NCBI GenBank assembly: GCA_030737875.1
Contig: CM060909.1
Coordinates: forward strand, 32,973,159 to 33,037,158
DNA length: 64,000 nt
Origin: Allium sativum
Taxonomy: Eukaryota; Streptophyta; Magnoliopsida; Asparagales; Amaryllidaceae
Direction of reading: 5' to 3'
In this document: positions 23,680 through 35,305 of the stretch, in pieces
Layout of the letters: every line of letters begins with the position of its first letter
Position numbering within the stretch: position 1 is the first letter of the stretch
The notes under the pieces: generated by a model
The model's input: the letters and a program-made list of their open reading frames with translations, nothing else
Database searches by the model: none
What the model was told of the DNA's origin: nothing
Position numbers and translations under genes: made by a program

Positions 23680-25600
23680 GAAAATAGTGCAAAGCTTTCC
23701 TGTGATATTTGCAGAAGTTCTCATTATAAACCTTGTCAAAAAAACATGAAAAATATTTCTGAAAAACAACTATGTTACTTTCCAATCATCCCAAGATTGA
23801 AAAGGTTATACATGTCATGAAATCATGCTAAAGACATGACTTGGCACTATTATAATCAATCTAATGATGGTATAATGGCTCATCTAGTTGACGGTGAGGC
23901 ATGGAAGGATTTTGACCATTGACATCCAAAGTTCGCTTCTTCTGGATGAAATGTTTGATTAGGCTTATGCACCGATGGTACTACCCCGTTTGGGGTTTCT
24001 GCAAAATTAAGTTTATTCATATTAGCCAGTAATTTTAACAGTTTATAATTTATCACCTTGGAAGTACATGAAATGGTCGTTTTTATTCCTAAACACGATT
24101 ATTCCAGGACCTAGAAACCCTAGAAAGTATTTAGATGTTTTTCTACAACCATTGATTGATGAGCTACTAGATTTATGGAACGGTGTTTTAGCATATGATG
24201 TGTATAAAAAGGATGACTTTATTCTAGGAGCAGCTTTGCTATGGACTATTAGTGATTTTCCTGCATATGGTATGCTGTCTGGTTGGAGAAATCATGGAAG
24301 ATTAACATTCCCTTATTGTATGGAGAGAATGAAGTCCTTCACTCTTGAATATGGTGGAAAAGCATTTTTTTATTGTCATCAACAGTTCTTGCCTTTGGAT
24401 CATTCATATGGAAGACAGAGGACAAGTTTAGAAGGAATAACATTGAAAATGATATATCACCCTCTCGATGTTCTGGTGCGGGGATGAAAAATATATAAAA
24501 TATAGTGTCTTGCTTGCCTAATGTTGTATTTGGATTTAAAAGTGGAAACAAATAACAGAATTCAGAGAATCATACAATTGGGTTCATAGAAGTATTTTTG
24601 GGATATTCCTTATTGGCATTCAAATTTGATTCGTCGTAATTTAGACGTTATTCATATTGAAAAGAACTTTTTTGACAACGTATTCCAAACATTAATGGAT
24701 ACTGATAAGACAAAAGATAATTTAAAAGCTAGACTTGATCTTGAATAAATCTGCAGCAAATCACGTTGGATGATCTTAATTCAACATACAAATGGTAATT
24801 ATTACAAACCAAAAGCACCTCGTTAAAAAATGAATAGAAAATGGTTTGTAAGTGGGTAAAAGTTTAAGTTTCCCTGATGGTAATGCCTCAAACATTAAAA
24901 GATGCATGAATGAGTCAGAAAATAAAATCAATGGGTTTAAGAGTCATGATTGCCATGTTTTCATGCAAAGACTTCTTCCCATTACATTTCGTCCATTTTT
25001 ACCAAAAAATATCTGGGGAACTTTAACTGAGCTTAGTAATTTCTTTCGTGATCTTTATGCAAAAAATATCAGTGCTGAAAGTACGAATTCACTAGAAAAA
25101 TATATTTTCGAAATATTTTGTAAACTTGAAAAAATATTTCCTCCTTCTTTTTTCGATCATATAGAGTGTTTGTCCATTCATCTTCCTTATAAAGCTAAAG
25201 TAGGCGGTCTTGTTCAGTACCGATGGATGTACCCTTTTGAAAGGTATGGTTAATTAGTATTTTTATTTATTATCGATCAATTTTCAACCATTAGTAAATT
25301 ATGTAAGTACTGTGTTCTGTTTAAAAAAGAAAGTGGGTAATAAGGCGCATGTAGAAGGTTCGATAGCTGAAGCATATATAATTGATGAGATTTCGAATTT
25401 TACATCATGTTATTTTGGTCCAAAAGTTGAAATAATATGGAATCAAGCACCAAGAAATGATGACGGTGGAGAAGTTGCACCTGATGAACGATTATCAATT
25501 TTTCGACATTCGGGTAGAGTACTATCAAATGCGTTCACTAAAAGGAAACTCACCGCAAAAGAACACCTTGCTGCACATAAATATGGTTGAATCATCACAT
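23680..25600 (+). pseudogene. CACTA-1 TNP2-type transposase, central part
   Basis: Recognisable in pieces across three frames. 23686-23830: a zinc-ligand-like stretch (SCDICRSSHYKPC) followed by YFPIIPRLKRLYMS. 23840-24000: DMTWHY, DGEAWKDFD, LCTDGTTPFG. 24068-24487: IIPGPRNPRKYLDVFLQPL and GAALLWTISDFPAYGMLSGW, the core block of the TNP2 family. 24580-24750: DVIHIEKNFFDNVF and KTKDNLKARLDLE. 24852-25253: the block usually called DUF4218, with RLLPITFRPFLPKNIW and PYKAKVGGLVQYRWMYPFER. 25312-25590: GSIAEAYIIDEI and FRHSGRVLSNAFTKRKLT. Stops and frameshifts, for example near 23910 and after 24487, abolish function. The family normally binds the element ends and cuts them. The 5' third was cut off by B. 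Confidence 0.92.
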
Positions 25601-26245
25601 GGATGAAAATTGTTGAATCATCACATGGATTTTCATTTTGGTGAGTGATTTTCATTTTGGTGAGTGGTTGTGCACGCATATACAACTTACATGTATTATT
25701 AGGATTATTTGCATACATATTGGATACATGGCACAGACATACATTGCATTAACGAAGTCACCTGAATTAGTCGACCATCTGATTTTCGCATTAGTTTAGG
25801 AACATACACACAACACTTTGCATAAGTTCATACAAGCATTAGAAACTGTAAGGATAGTGGATGCCTATGGATGATGGATGAGTAAATGGGTGTAGGTTTT
25901 AAATAATAATATTCTTCTTAACTTAGAGATTGTGAGGACGAAATCCTTTGAGTAGTGGAGAATGTAACAACCTATATTGTAGTACATAGTAATTATATTA
26001 TGAAAGTAATAAAATGAATATTTCCTAATTAAACATTCAAAATTTGATAAAACTGACTTTACTGTTGCATCCGTTAAGAAATTTTGGTTCAGCTAGACTC
26101 TTAATTTTCTTAAATCGGATTTAATATGATAAAGTAATGGACTTAAGAAGATGCACGAACTCGTATATAGATTATATATAAAATATATATTAAATTAAAT
26201 AAACAACATTCAGAAGCAACGGTCGCTGGCCAACCCAGTCAAACC

Positions 26246-26337
26246 GGGTCGACCCATGAGTTGACCCATGTATAAGGAGGGTCGACCGAGGGGTCGACAC
26301 GGGGGTTGACCCAGGGGTCGACACGGGGGTCGACCAC
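26246..26337. repeat. GTCGAC-containing GC-rich repeats in D LTR
   Basis: Four copies of the palindrome GTCGAC and three TTGACCC variants spaced 15-35 bp apart, with GGGGTCGACACGGGGGT twice. They lie about 280-375 bp after the LTR start. Hairpin-prone in both strands. Confidence 0.9.
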
Positions 26338-26472
26338 CCATGCATAAAAGAAGGTTCTGAGTTCTGTTTTTGGACTGATTTCTTAACCAATTACATTCGC
26401 TGACTCAACATTAGGTGTACGGTTGGATTGTAAAACCTAAAATCTGACGGTAATTGATTATCCTAGGTAATC

Positions 26473-26482
26473 TATATAAAGG
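26473..26482 (+). promoter_or_regulatory. Candidate TATA box of D LTR
   Basis: TATATAAAGG about 510 bp into the LTR, after CCTAGGTAATC; position matches the TATA words of A and F. Confidence 0.5.
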
Positions 26483-28159
26483 CTAGCAGCCTCATTGTTT
26501 TCTACACATAAATCTATTCTTCATTCTTATTCCTCCAAACCTTTTTCTAAATTAAAATAATGAAGATGCCGAGGTGCTGCCCAAACATAGATTAGACAGG
26601 ACAATTCTTATTCTTTTACAAATCTAAAGAGGACTTTCTTGAACAACAGCATATGAAAGAAATATTTCCTTAACTTCAATCCAACCAGTGTGAGTACAGC
26701 TATTTTCAGATTTGATAAATTAAATAGTATTATGATAGTAAATAAATCTGAATATGAGATTATGCCATGTTCCTATGTTGTTATTTTACTGTCAAATCCC
26801 TATTCAGTTTTCAGTTGTTTTACTATTACACGTATATCGTATTATTTCTTTTTCTATTTTAGATCTATTTACAGTCTTATGCCTATTTTGTTCAATTTTT
26901 GTGTTTTTGAATCAGATCTATATTTTTCTCCTTTTTCTTTGTATTTGCGCTATACCTAGGCTATCTAATGCCTAGGCTATTCACTCTAGAATTGTGTAAA
27001 TTGGGTAAAACTTGGAATATTTAAAATGATAGTAAAAAGGAGAATTAGGCATATGGAATATATAATCCAATGATTGTAAAATTTGGGATAATATGCAAAA
27101 CATGTTAGGATAAGCTTAATTTACTAATTAAGAAAACATGTTGGTGGTAACATATGTAATTAAGTAAAATAAGCGACTTAATATATGCATACATCTAGAG
27201 AGGTACTTGTTTGGGGAAGGGGGTTGTAAAGAGAATAATGTTTACAGGAAATGTCATTTACAATCATGCTTATTAATAAACTTAAACCTGCTAAGTTATT
27301 ACTTGTTGATTAATAAACTAAGAGGTCCCACAATCTTATAGTTGGTATCCGGTTTTGGGACTCTTAAAATCCTAGGGGGGGCACAAGCCTAGGGGTTGTC
27401 TCGTGTCAATCTGTTGTGTGGAACCTGTATCAGTCAGTATACATGTTAGTATCTTAGAGAGGGGCCTCAGATTAAGTAGGGGCCAGGGAATGCTTTACTG
27501 ATCTAAATAGTACGAGGTTCAAGTGAAAGGTGGGTACAAGCGCATTCCGGTGGAGTCATGAGCGTGCATGGGTTCGATTAGGAGAAACTAAGCCGATGTA
27601 ACGCCAACAAATAGATTGTGTCCTATAAGTCTTCGGGTTAGAGACTGATACGCCCTACTGCCGGGGATGGCACATGATATTTTGTAGTAGGGAGTCGATT
27701 GCATGGGTAGTAATTAGGGTAACACCTAATCTTGTTAATTCTAGTAATTAGTGGAGTAATTTTACTGTTGGGATATGAATGAGATACGTATATGATCTTT
27801 ACCTTTATCATGCCATCTTGTTATCTTATTATCTCGTTACCATGTTATCTCGTACTTGTCTATTTTATTGTAGTTTTATGTTCAACATTATTTACCTGTC
27901 TTGATACTTTCTGTCTTATCCTATTGCTGAAAATCACTGGAACTTGTCAGGCTTTATGTCTAACCTATTTTGTTTCCTTTCTCTCTCTTCCTTGCCTCCC
28001 TCAGGTTCTCAGACTGGGAGTGGACAATAGCTATTATCGTGATTTCATTCTTGGACTTGGACTTCTTTTGATTCTTGCATTGCTTTAATTCTTGGAAATT
28101 GATTATTATGGGACGATTAAAGAAGTTTTTAAGATGACATATCTTTGAGACAAAAATGA

Positions 28160-28612
28160 AATACTTTTATTCAATTGTGACTAGTTTGACACGATAACAA
28201 GAGATGGAAAAAGAGTGAACTGTATACAAATGGATTGAACTAAAAAAATTTCCAAACTTCGAACATATGACGTGTTTGTGTTCGCTTAACAATACCAACA
28301 AGTTTATTTCACTTGTTAGTCTGATACATCAAGTGAATGGTTAGTAGTTATTAAAATTGCCGCGAGAAGTCGTTTTGCACTTAATGTACCTAACTTGGAG
28401 GAGGATCTAGATGTGGATCAAGTAGATGAGATGTGTCAATAATCTACTGTTCACCTTGAGGACAATCTTGATCAACCAATAACATTTGACCATTATGACG
28501 GTGTTGATAACGAAGAACTAGAGCATGCAATGGAAAATAATGGTGAAAGCGATGAATCAGAAGAGGAAATAGAAGTTGATGGTGACAACAGCGATGAATT
28601 TGACTATTTTTA
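28160..28612 (+). pseudogene. CACTA-1 TNP2-type transposase, C-terminal part
   Basis: After the D insertion the frame reads EWLVVIKIAARSRFALNVP, then LEEDLDVDQVDEM and an acidic tail ending DNSDEFDYF at a TAA (28610-28612). This matches the C-terminal DUF4216-like block and acidic end of CACTA transposases. One stop lies near 28440. The segment between HKYG (about 25590) and this block is largely missing, so the D event was accompanied by loss of transposase sequence. Confidence 0.78.
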
Positions 28613-29884
28613 ATTTTACTTTTCTTCGACTTGAAGCTCACTAAAGAAATAAGAAAATGAAACGACCCAAACTCGCCCGTAAGGGAAAGCCCGGATTGAG
28701 TTGAGAACACGACAAATCAGAACACAAACAATATAACATTTCATTGTTGTTACAACAATTTACATCAGAGTACAAGAACATAACAGAGTGTGAATAAATA
28801 ATATTCATCAGAGAAATATCAGAGATTAAAATACATTACATAGCAGCGGAAAAATAATAAATAACATAGCCGAATGAAATATACGGATACAAAGCTTTCA
28901 GAATATAGATCCAGTTGTAAATCCAGGATCCTGTAAAATAGAGATCTGCAAAACCCAAAACTACTAGCTGTTTGTGTCGAAAATAGGGGCACCCAGAGTT
29001 TAGGTTAAAACAATAAAATCCAGGTCAGTCACGGGACTGGTGTGAGAACTAAAATAGTTATTAAATCTTTACTTTAGAAATAAATTAAATCAAGGGACGA
29101 CGCCATATAGCACAGAACGGGTTTCCTCCCAAGAATACTAGTGCATAAAACAGTTTTATAAATAGTGCAATGCTTTTCGAAAAATGAAGCTATTATAAGA
29201 CTCAGGTCCCATCACACAATGCAACGCAAGCCGGAGGATAGAGTTTTCCCTTATAATAGCCAAACATGCTTGGTACGTTTTAAAACAAATCATTTTGATA
29301 TTACTATAAGTGTATAGTGTCGAAAACCACTTCAAATATAAATGTATCAATAATAGACGGCATAGTACCCCATCCTACTATGTCGCCATACTAGTTCTGC
29401 AATTAATACCGAAATGTCATGTATTGGAAATTGGATTTTCGTCTTGAGTCGAGGCAAGGGATGTACTCCTCACGGGCTTCGAGACACTCTAGCAAATGCC
29501 TCAGGATTCCCCACAGTGAACCCCTAGATCCTCCAAGGCCGGTCCTCCCTTTTGTTTAAGGATTGGCAATTCCTGAACACCCGTTTCCTAGTCCTATCGG
29601 ACCTATCCATCGGCCCTGTAGTAATCGATATATCTGAGGCGCCTCGCATTCCATCATCCACACAGGTAAAAATAAATAAATGTTCGGGCTCCATACCATG
29701 ACACCACCCATAGCTAGAAGGAAACGTCATGCACTCCTTGGGTCCCTTATCCCGTTTTTGACTCATACCGAGGTGTGAGGCTCGCGAATTAACGCTATAC
29801 ACAAAGCTATGCTATTTAAGGTCGTGCTTTGATCATCAACCACAAGACTCTGCTTTTAAACAGAAGCCTTGATCACTACATCTC

Positions 29885-31060
29885 TGCATGCCACACTGAC
29901 AGTTCACGCCATGCAACCGATGTCTATCGATATATAACCTCTAAGCTTGTACATCTTAGAGAAGGGTGTTAAGCAAGAGAATAAATTCTCCGCCACCAAA
30001 CATATATATATATTTAATAGAAATCAATTAAAACAAAATAAAATCCAATGTCAGACACACATCCATTTACAAGTTCATTCTAGGTCTGAACGAAACAGGA
30101 GGCACCTTATTCCTCATCCCTTATGTCGAACACAGGAGAGAGGTCCTCGCATATCCGGTCGATCTTCAAGTACGTCTAGACGATCACCACTTATTGCCTT
30201 TTCTTGGGTGTACAGCCCAATCAAGACATCAATAATCATCCAAATGATGCGAAGAACTCCGTTCTTCAACCACCGTCTTCATCGTCGAATTTTAGTCGTC
30301 ATATCGGTTATTCAGAATGGGATAAACCCGGTCTTTCCGAATAACCCGCGTATTTTATAATCAAGAATCAAGTGCTATAAAAACACATTATACGCCTCAT
30401 TCCAATTCTGAATATTCTTTTATTCAAATATTCATATCCTTTGGGAAAGGTTCCCATTAATTTTATCAAATATAAATTCTTTTAAATTTATACTTTAATC
30501 TCCCTTTGGATATCAATTCTAAACCAAATTAAGGTTTATCAACTAGTCGGGATTATCGAATCTTACCGAAGTAATCATTTATTCATTAATCCTAATCCCA
30601 ACCTATTCATCCCATGGAGCAAAACTGGTAATAATCCATATCTAACACCACGGTGTTATCGGTAAATTTAATTACTATTTCACGTTCAAATCTAATTAAA
30701 GATTTAACTATCGCTTGGAGTAAAAACTGGTGGTACTCCATTCTCGATCATTTCACAAATTTGATAATTTAAATTATCATATTCACATTCCAATCTAATT
30801 AAAGATTCATTAAAACTCCACTTAGTTTTAATCTTCCAACAATCATTATTTAATGATTATTTAACTTTGGAAACACAAACATGCCACATCGACAATCTAC
30901 ACCGTACCATTGATTTCTATCAATATATAACCTCTAAGCTCGTACATCTGGAAGAACGGTGTTAAGCAAGAGAATAAATTCTCCACCACTAAACAGATAT
31001 ATATTTAATAGAGATCAACAATATGGTTCAAAATACAATGTCAGACATGTACTCCTGTCA
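29885..31060. repeat. Direct duplication within E, about 1 kb offset
   Basis: A stretch of about 175 bp at 29885-30060 (ATATAACCTCTAAGC, then GTGTTAAGCAAGAGAATAAATTCTCC, then CAATGTCAGACA) recurs at 30885-31055 with modest divergence. The B LTR appears to have a single copy of the word CTCTTGCTTAACACC (22539-22553). This would explain most of the extra length of E. Confidence 0.82.
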
Positions 31061-32247
31061 TTAACTGGGTTAAAGAACTAATGTCATTTAAAATATAGTT
31101 CACGATAAACCCAAAATCCTCTTCCATAAAAATGGAACTTTCACGGAAACAGATCAATATATAATTGATATCAATTTTCGTATCCGACTAATAATATAAA
31201 TGGAATAATGACAAAGCCTTTTAAATTCCATATATATTAACAGTCTTCCTCCATGGAAGCTCACTTTGATTATTACCAAATCGAATTCCATTCCATTTCA
31301 ATTTATTTTATTAAATTGGAAAAAAAATTACTTTGGAAAAATTTCATTAAATCTTCTTAATAAAAGATTTATATATTACAAATCTCATTTCACTGTTAAT
31401 CAGGTTAAAGAATGAATGTCCTTTAAAAACATAGTTCACAATAAACTCAATTAACGTTCCATTTTATTCCAATTACTACATATAACTGGAAACTTTAATA
31501 ATCTTAATTAAAAGATTTATTCTTTTCACACGGGGTTTAAGAAAAGTGTTCCTGACGAAATCATTCACGACAAACCCAAAATCCAATTTAACACTAAATA
31601 TAAGGCTCGAAACAGAAATTATATCGGCTTATATTCAATAACAAATTCTGAAACCAACACATATCGTATGGGGAATAACGATATATATCTATCTTTCAAA
31701 TTCCTCTGCAATATCTGTATATTCACGGTTCCAATATCGAAATATGCCGAAGATGATTTCTATTCAAATCCATTCCTATTCATAGATTGGAAAATTTTGG
31801 TTAGATTAAAACCATTCACAAATCCAATTTATTTATTTGAAAACGTTGGATTAATATTCTAGCTAATAACTAGGTCATTTTGATAAAAATATCTTTTTAT
31901 CTTTACAAACATGGAATTTTTCATCCAAATTCTTTCTAAATCATTTATTATGATTTTACACAAATTATCATTATTTTTAATAATTTTATGAAGGTCCGTA
32001 CAGTCGGTTTCCAATAACGGCTACCAAACTGCATCCATAGCGACCTTTTCCAAATTTGATTTGGACATAATTCCAAATCCAACCATTAGATTTCAAATCT
32101 CTTATATTCATTGGAAAGTTCTTTCCGATACAAACTCAACGGTTCTGTTTTTTAGGAGTATCAGACGGTCGGTTCTCCGTAATGTCAATTCGAAATCAAT
32201 GGTCGAAATTCGCGAACGGTCGCAGCGCGACGCATTATATTCAAGCC

Positions 32248-32250
<3 letters not shown>

Positions 32251-32304
<54 letters not shown>
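32251..32304. repeat. (AT)n microsatellite in E
   Basis: About 53 bp of pure AT dinucleotide. At the matching place in the B LTR (about 21239-21270) the AT tract is shorter and interrupted. It lies next to a conserved GC-rich block, GCGAACGGTCGCAGCGCGACGC. Confidence 0.95.
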
Positions 32305-32305
<1 letters not shown>

Positions 32306-34014
32306 CATTCAAAACGTATTTTATAAATTCATTTTAAAAACGATTCCCACTTTCATTTCAATTTTAAGTCAAAATTGAATATTTCTTATCATTATAATAT
32401 TTAAATGATAATATTTTCAAAATATCAGATTTTGGAATCATTTCCTTTTCGATATTCATTATAAAAATGAATAAAATCGATATAAATATCGTTCGCATTA
32501 AAATGGCGCATAATTAATCAACACGGCTTCATATATTTCAATATTTTCGTGTCCATCCAAATCGGACATCAAATCCACATTTTTATCCTTTACTAAATAT
32601 TATTTTAAAATATTCGTGATTTTAAAATATTCGTTCTTTCTGAATTGGAATCAGAAATAGTCAATTACATATAATGTTATTTATATGGATTTCATACATA
32701 CATGTACACAACAATAATGATACACAGTCAAACATCATCCAGAGTGCATTACACAATTACATAAGCATTAATATAATTAATTAACGCTTACAACAGTCTA
32801 TCAACCAATCGACTGACATACAACTAAACAATTGGGATTGGTGTACGCTAAATATCATCTCAATACACGTATGGGGTTTCAACCAACAAATACTGAATAT
32901 TATTTGTGCAGTTGGGCAATGTGTAAAATTTATCGTCCCAATCATTGTCAATTAAACGGGTGTACATAAACAAATCGTCTGATTTGTAAATGAATATTTA
33001 TTTTCATTTCAGAAGAATTTTATGTCGTTCACATATACGTTAAAAATTATATTTTTAACGATAAAATATTTATTTCAACACTTGACTATTTTATATAGTT
33101 CATACATCCAATAAAAATAATATTTTTATTGTTCAAACATTTTATTCAACACATGAATATTTTGTACAGTTCATATACACATTAAAAATTATATTTTTTA
33201 ATGGACAATATTTATTTTTGAAAATTTTGGCGTTATAACGGCACGATATTAGAACCGGAGTAATGTCTAGCATTACCGCTCTCCTAATACGGGCTCGCGC
33301 CATACACAATAATCAACCAAACCACAAAACCACAGCACAATACAGCCAATTACACCACAATTCAATCCAAACAAACATCCATGGTTCGTACAATAAAATA
33401 GTATCGGGGGATACTAAGCCCCATCTACAACCTAAAATATATTTAACAGTAAAATAATTTGAGTGAGAAAGAGTTCTCACATTGGGATCCACTCCGCCGT
33501 TGTTTTATGATGCTCTGATTTACTGTTCTGGCTCCAGAATTTGCAAACGAACTCCAATCTTCACGCCGTCTTATTTTCTGGCTTAAACGCGCCATTCCAG
33601 ACAACTTTCGCCTAATGGACTTTTTCTCGAAAATGCTCATTTCACCGGAAATCGCGAAAAAACAATATTTGGACAGTAGACTTTGGACGCGTTTTCTGAA
33701 CAACTCCACAATCCAAAATATGATTCTATATACTCAAATGAAAGAAAAAATCATGCTCTTCGACTTTAGTACTGTGGAGTTTTGGACAGAAGCACACAGT
33801 TTGAGAGTTATTGGCGAAATAGTGACAGGGGGTTATTTGCAAAACTAGAATTTTGTAAAAATTGAATTTTTTGGAGGAAGGGGCCCACGACCGGACTTGG
33901 GTGGGGGTCAGAGGCTGCGCAGGTCTGACTAGGCATGGGGGAGGTGTGGCCAGGTGGTGATGGCGCTGGAGGGGCCCACGGTGGCGGGTTTTGTAGATTT
34001 GGGGCTAGGGTTTA

Positions 34015-34175
34015 CAAGAGAGAGAGAGAGAGGAAGAGAGAGGAGGAGGAGGGCGGAAGTGGCAGCGACGTTGGCAACTTGGGGAGGTGCGCAGTTGAGC
34101 AGGAGTGGTGGGGTGACAGTTTTCTCTTCTTCTTTTTTCAAACGAACGATGAGAGAGAGAGAGGAAGAGAAAGAG
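34015..34175. repeat. (GA)n-rich tract in E
   Basis: Purine runs AGAGAGAGAGAGAG at 34018-34035 and GAGAGAGAGAGG at 34151-34163 in a GC-richer part of the LTR. The predicted peptides here are translations of the GA repeat. On the minus strand (the transcribed one) this is a CT-rich leader-like tract about 20-170 bp after the TATA word. Confidence 0.88.
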
Positions 34176-34185
34176 GGGGGTTTGA

Positions 34186-34196
34186 CCTTTTATATA
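34186..34196 (-). promoter_or_regulatory. Candidate TATA box of E LTR
   Basis: TATATAAAAGG on the minus strand, about 865 bp into the LTR, followed by a CT-rich stretch, an arrangement usual for plant promoters and leaders. Confidence 0.5.
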
Positions 34197-35305
34197 TTAT
34201 TTTTAATTCCAAAAAGTAACTTTTTTATTTGAACTCCAAATCGAACCCAACGACCATATCCCTAGCTAAATACCCCCATTTCGAATAGAATGGGATATGT
34301 CCCGTATGCCGGTTCGACTGTTTCGATCAGTTTTCATCAAAATTAAAATATAAATTAATATAACGTTCAAAATTGATTTCAATGTACATTTTAATTTACC
34401 GGGGCCACATACTGACTTCAAAAATTCCCGAAAGATATATCTAGCTATGTTTTGATGATACGGTCCTAGCATAGCTAATTTCGTCGAATTTGGAGACCGT
34501 TTGAAAAATGGTCATTTTCCAATCGATTAAATTCAAACTGAATTGACCAAACACATTTAAATTCACCACGCTCACATGTTAATTCCAAAAATTAAGAAAA
34601 TTGGAATATAACAATAATTTGACATTCCGGATCCAACAAAACTAATTTCGTCGAAAACGGAGGTCGTTTGCAAAATGGTTATTTTTAAGGGCTATATATT
34701 ATTTAAAAATATATATAAATTCTATAGCGACTATTTTGAATTTTAAACTGGACATAAATTTCAATTTACATTATGAATTATCAGTTTCTTACATTTGTTA
34801 GAAAGACATATTTAAACAGATCCTAACGTTTCTTATTTCGTCCAATTATTCTGTATACTCAATTGAAATCAGAAATCGATTTTTCAAACTACTACGCCAT
34901 TTCAGGCTCGTTTTAAAATTAAAATAAATTTATTCATTCTAATTTCGGTTTAAATAAATTTTTAGTCGTTATTATTTAAAATAATTCATTTTAAATATTC
35001 GAAATCCATTAAAATAGCTAAATTTTTTTTAATTGGTTCTGAAAATCCGGGTTGTTACAGAAAACATTCAACTTCAATATAAAAGGGGTTCACTTTCTAG
35101 GTTAACTATAGGTAAATGTCTATATTTTATTCAACTATTTTTCATATATAACATGCTTGCACAAAATATTTAGATAGTTATTATTATGTTGTTGACCATT
35201 TTAGATAGCTATTAATGTATTGCTGACCATTTTTCTACTTCCATAATAGTACTAATCTTTCAAAAAAATCCTAAAATAATCAAATTTATGTGTAGTTGAG
35301 ATATA

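Larger units (their letters stand above)
25600..28140 (+). mobile_element. Element D: gypsy 3' tail and truncated 3' LTR
   Basis: A 360-bp non-coding tail ends GAGGACGAAATCCTTTGAGTAGTGGAGAA (25934-25962) and is followed by an LTR start TGTAACAACCT at 25963. The tail shape is that of a gypsy 3' end. The LTR shares with F the GTCGAC repeat position, the TATA region, the CGGTGGAGTCATGAGCGTGC block (27550), the GATACGCCCTACT block (27645), and the TTTATGTCTAAC and CAGGTTCTCAGACTGG blocks (27950-28015). It fades into CACTA-1 coding sequence near 28140 without a TTACA end. No gag or pol is present, so D is truncated on both sides. Edges are approximate. Confidence 0.75.
25963..28140 (+). repeat. 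Element D 3' LTR, truncated at its end
   Basis: About 2.18 kb, related to the A and F LTRs but more diverged than those are from each other. ORFs inside (for example 26690-26975 and 27792-28088) are hydrophobic runs from T-rich DNA and are not supported as genes. Confidence 0.78.
28658..35059 (-). repeat. Element E: solo LTR of the B family (6402 bp)
   Basis: On the minus strand it starts TGTAACAACCCGG at 35059 and ends TCGTTTCA at 28658. Both sides carry the same pentamer GAAAA (28653-28657 and 35060-35064), a perfect target duplication. No internal region, primer site or second LTR lies within, so it is a solo LTR, left by recombination between the two LTRs of a full element. Homologous to the B LTR but about 0.77 kb longer. 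It sits 45 bp after the TNP2 stop codon. ORFs inside (for example 29947-30360) are not supported as genes. Confidence 0.9.

Noticed and set aside
26690..28088. Hydrophobic ORFs suggesting small membrane proteins in D
   Set aside because: T-rich LTR sequence gives runs of Phe, Leu and Ile in any frame. The stretch aligns with non-coding LTR text of F.
29947..30360. 137-codon ORF in E as a gene
   Set aside because: It lies in the E LTR, is antisense to the LTR, has an Arg/Ser/His-rich low-information composition, and begins in the duplicated block.
33929..34232. Glu/Arg-rich and Ser/Leu-rich ORFs at the GA tract
   Set aside because: They are translations of the (GA)n / (CT)n repeat in different frames.
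28658..35059. E as a complete element with two LTRs
   Set aside because: No primer site, polypurine tract or second TG...CA pair was found inside; the repeat within is a 175-bp block at 1 kb distance, too short for LTRs.
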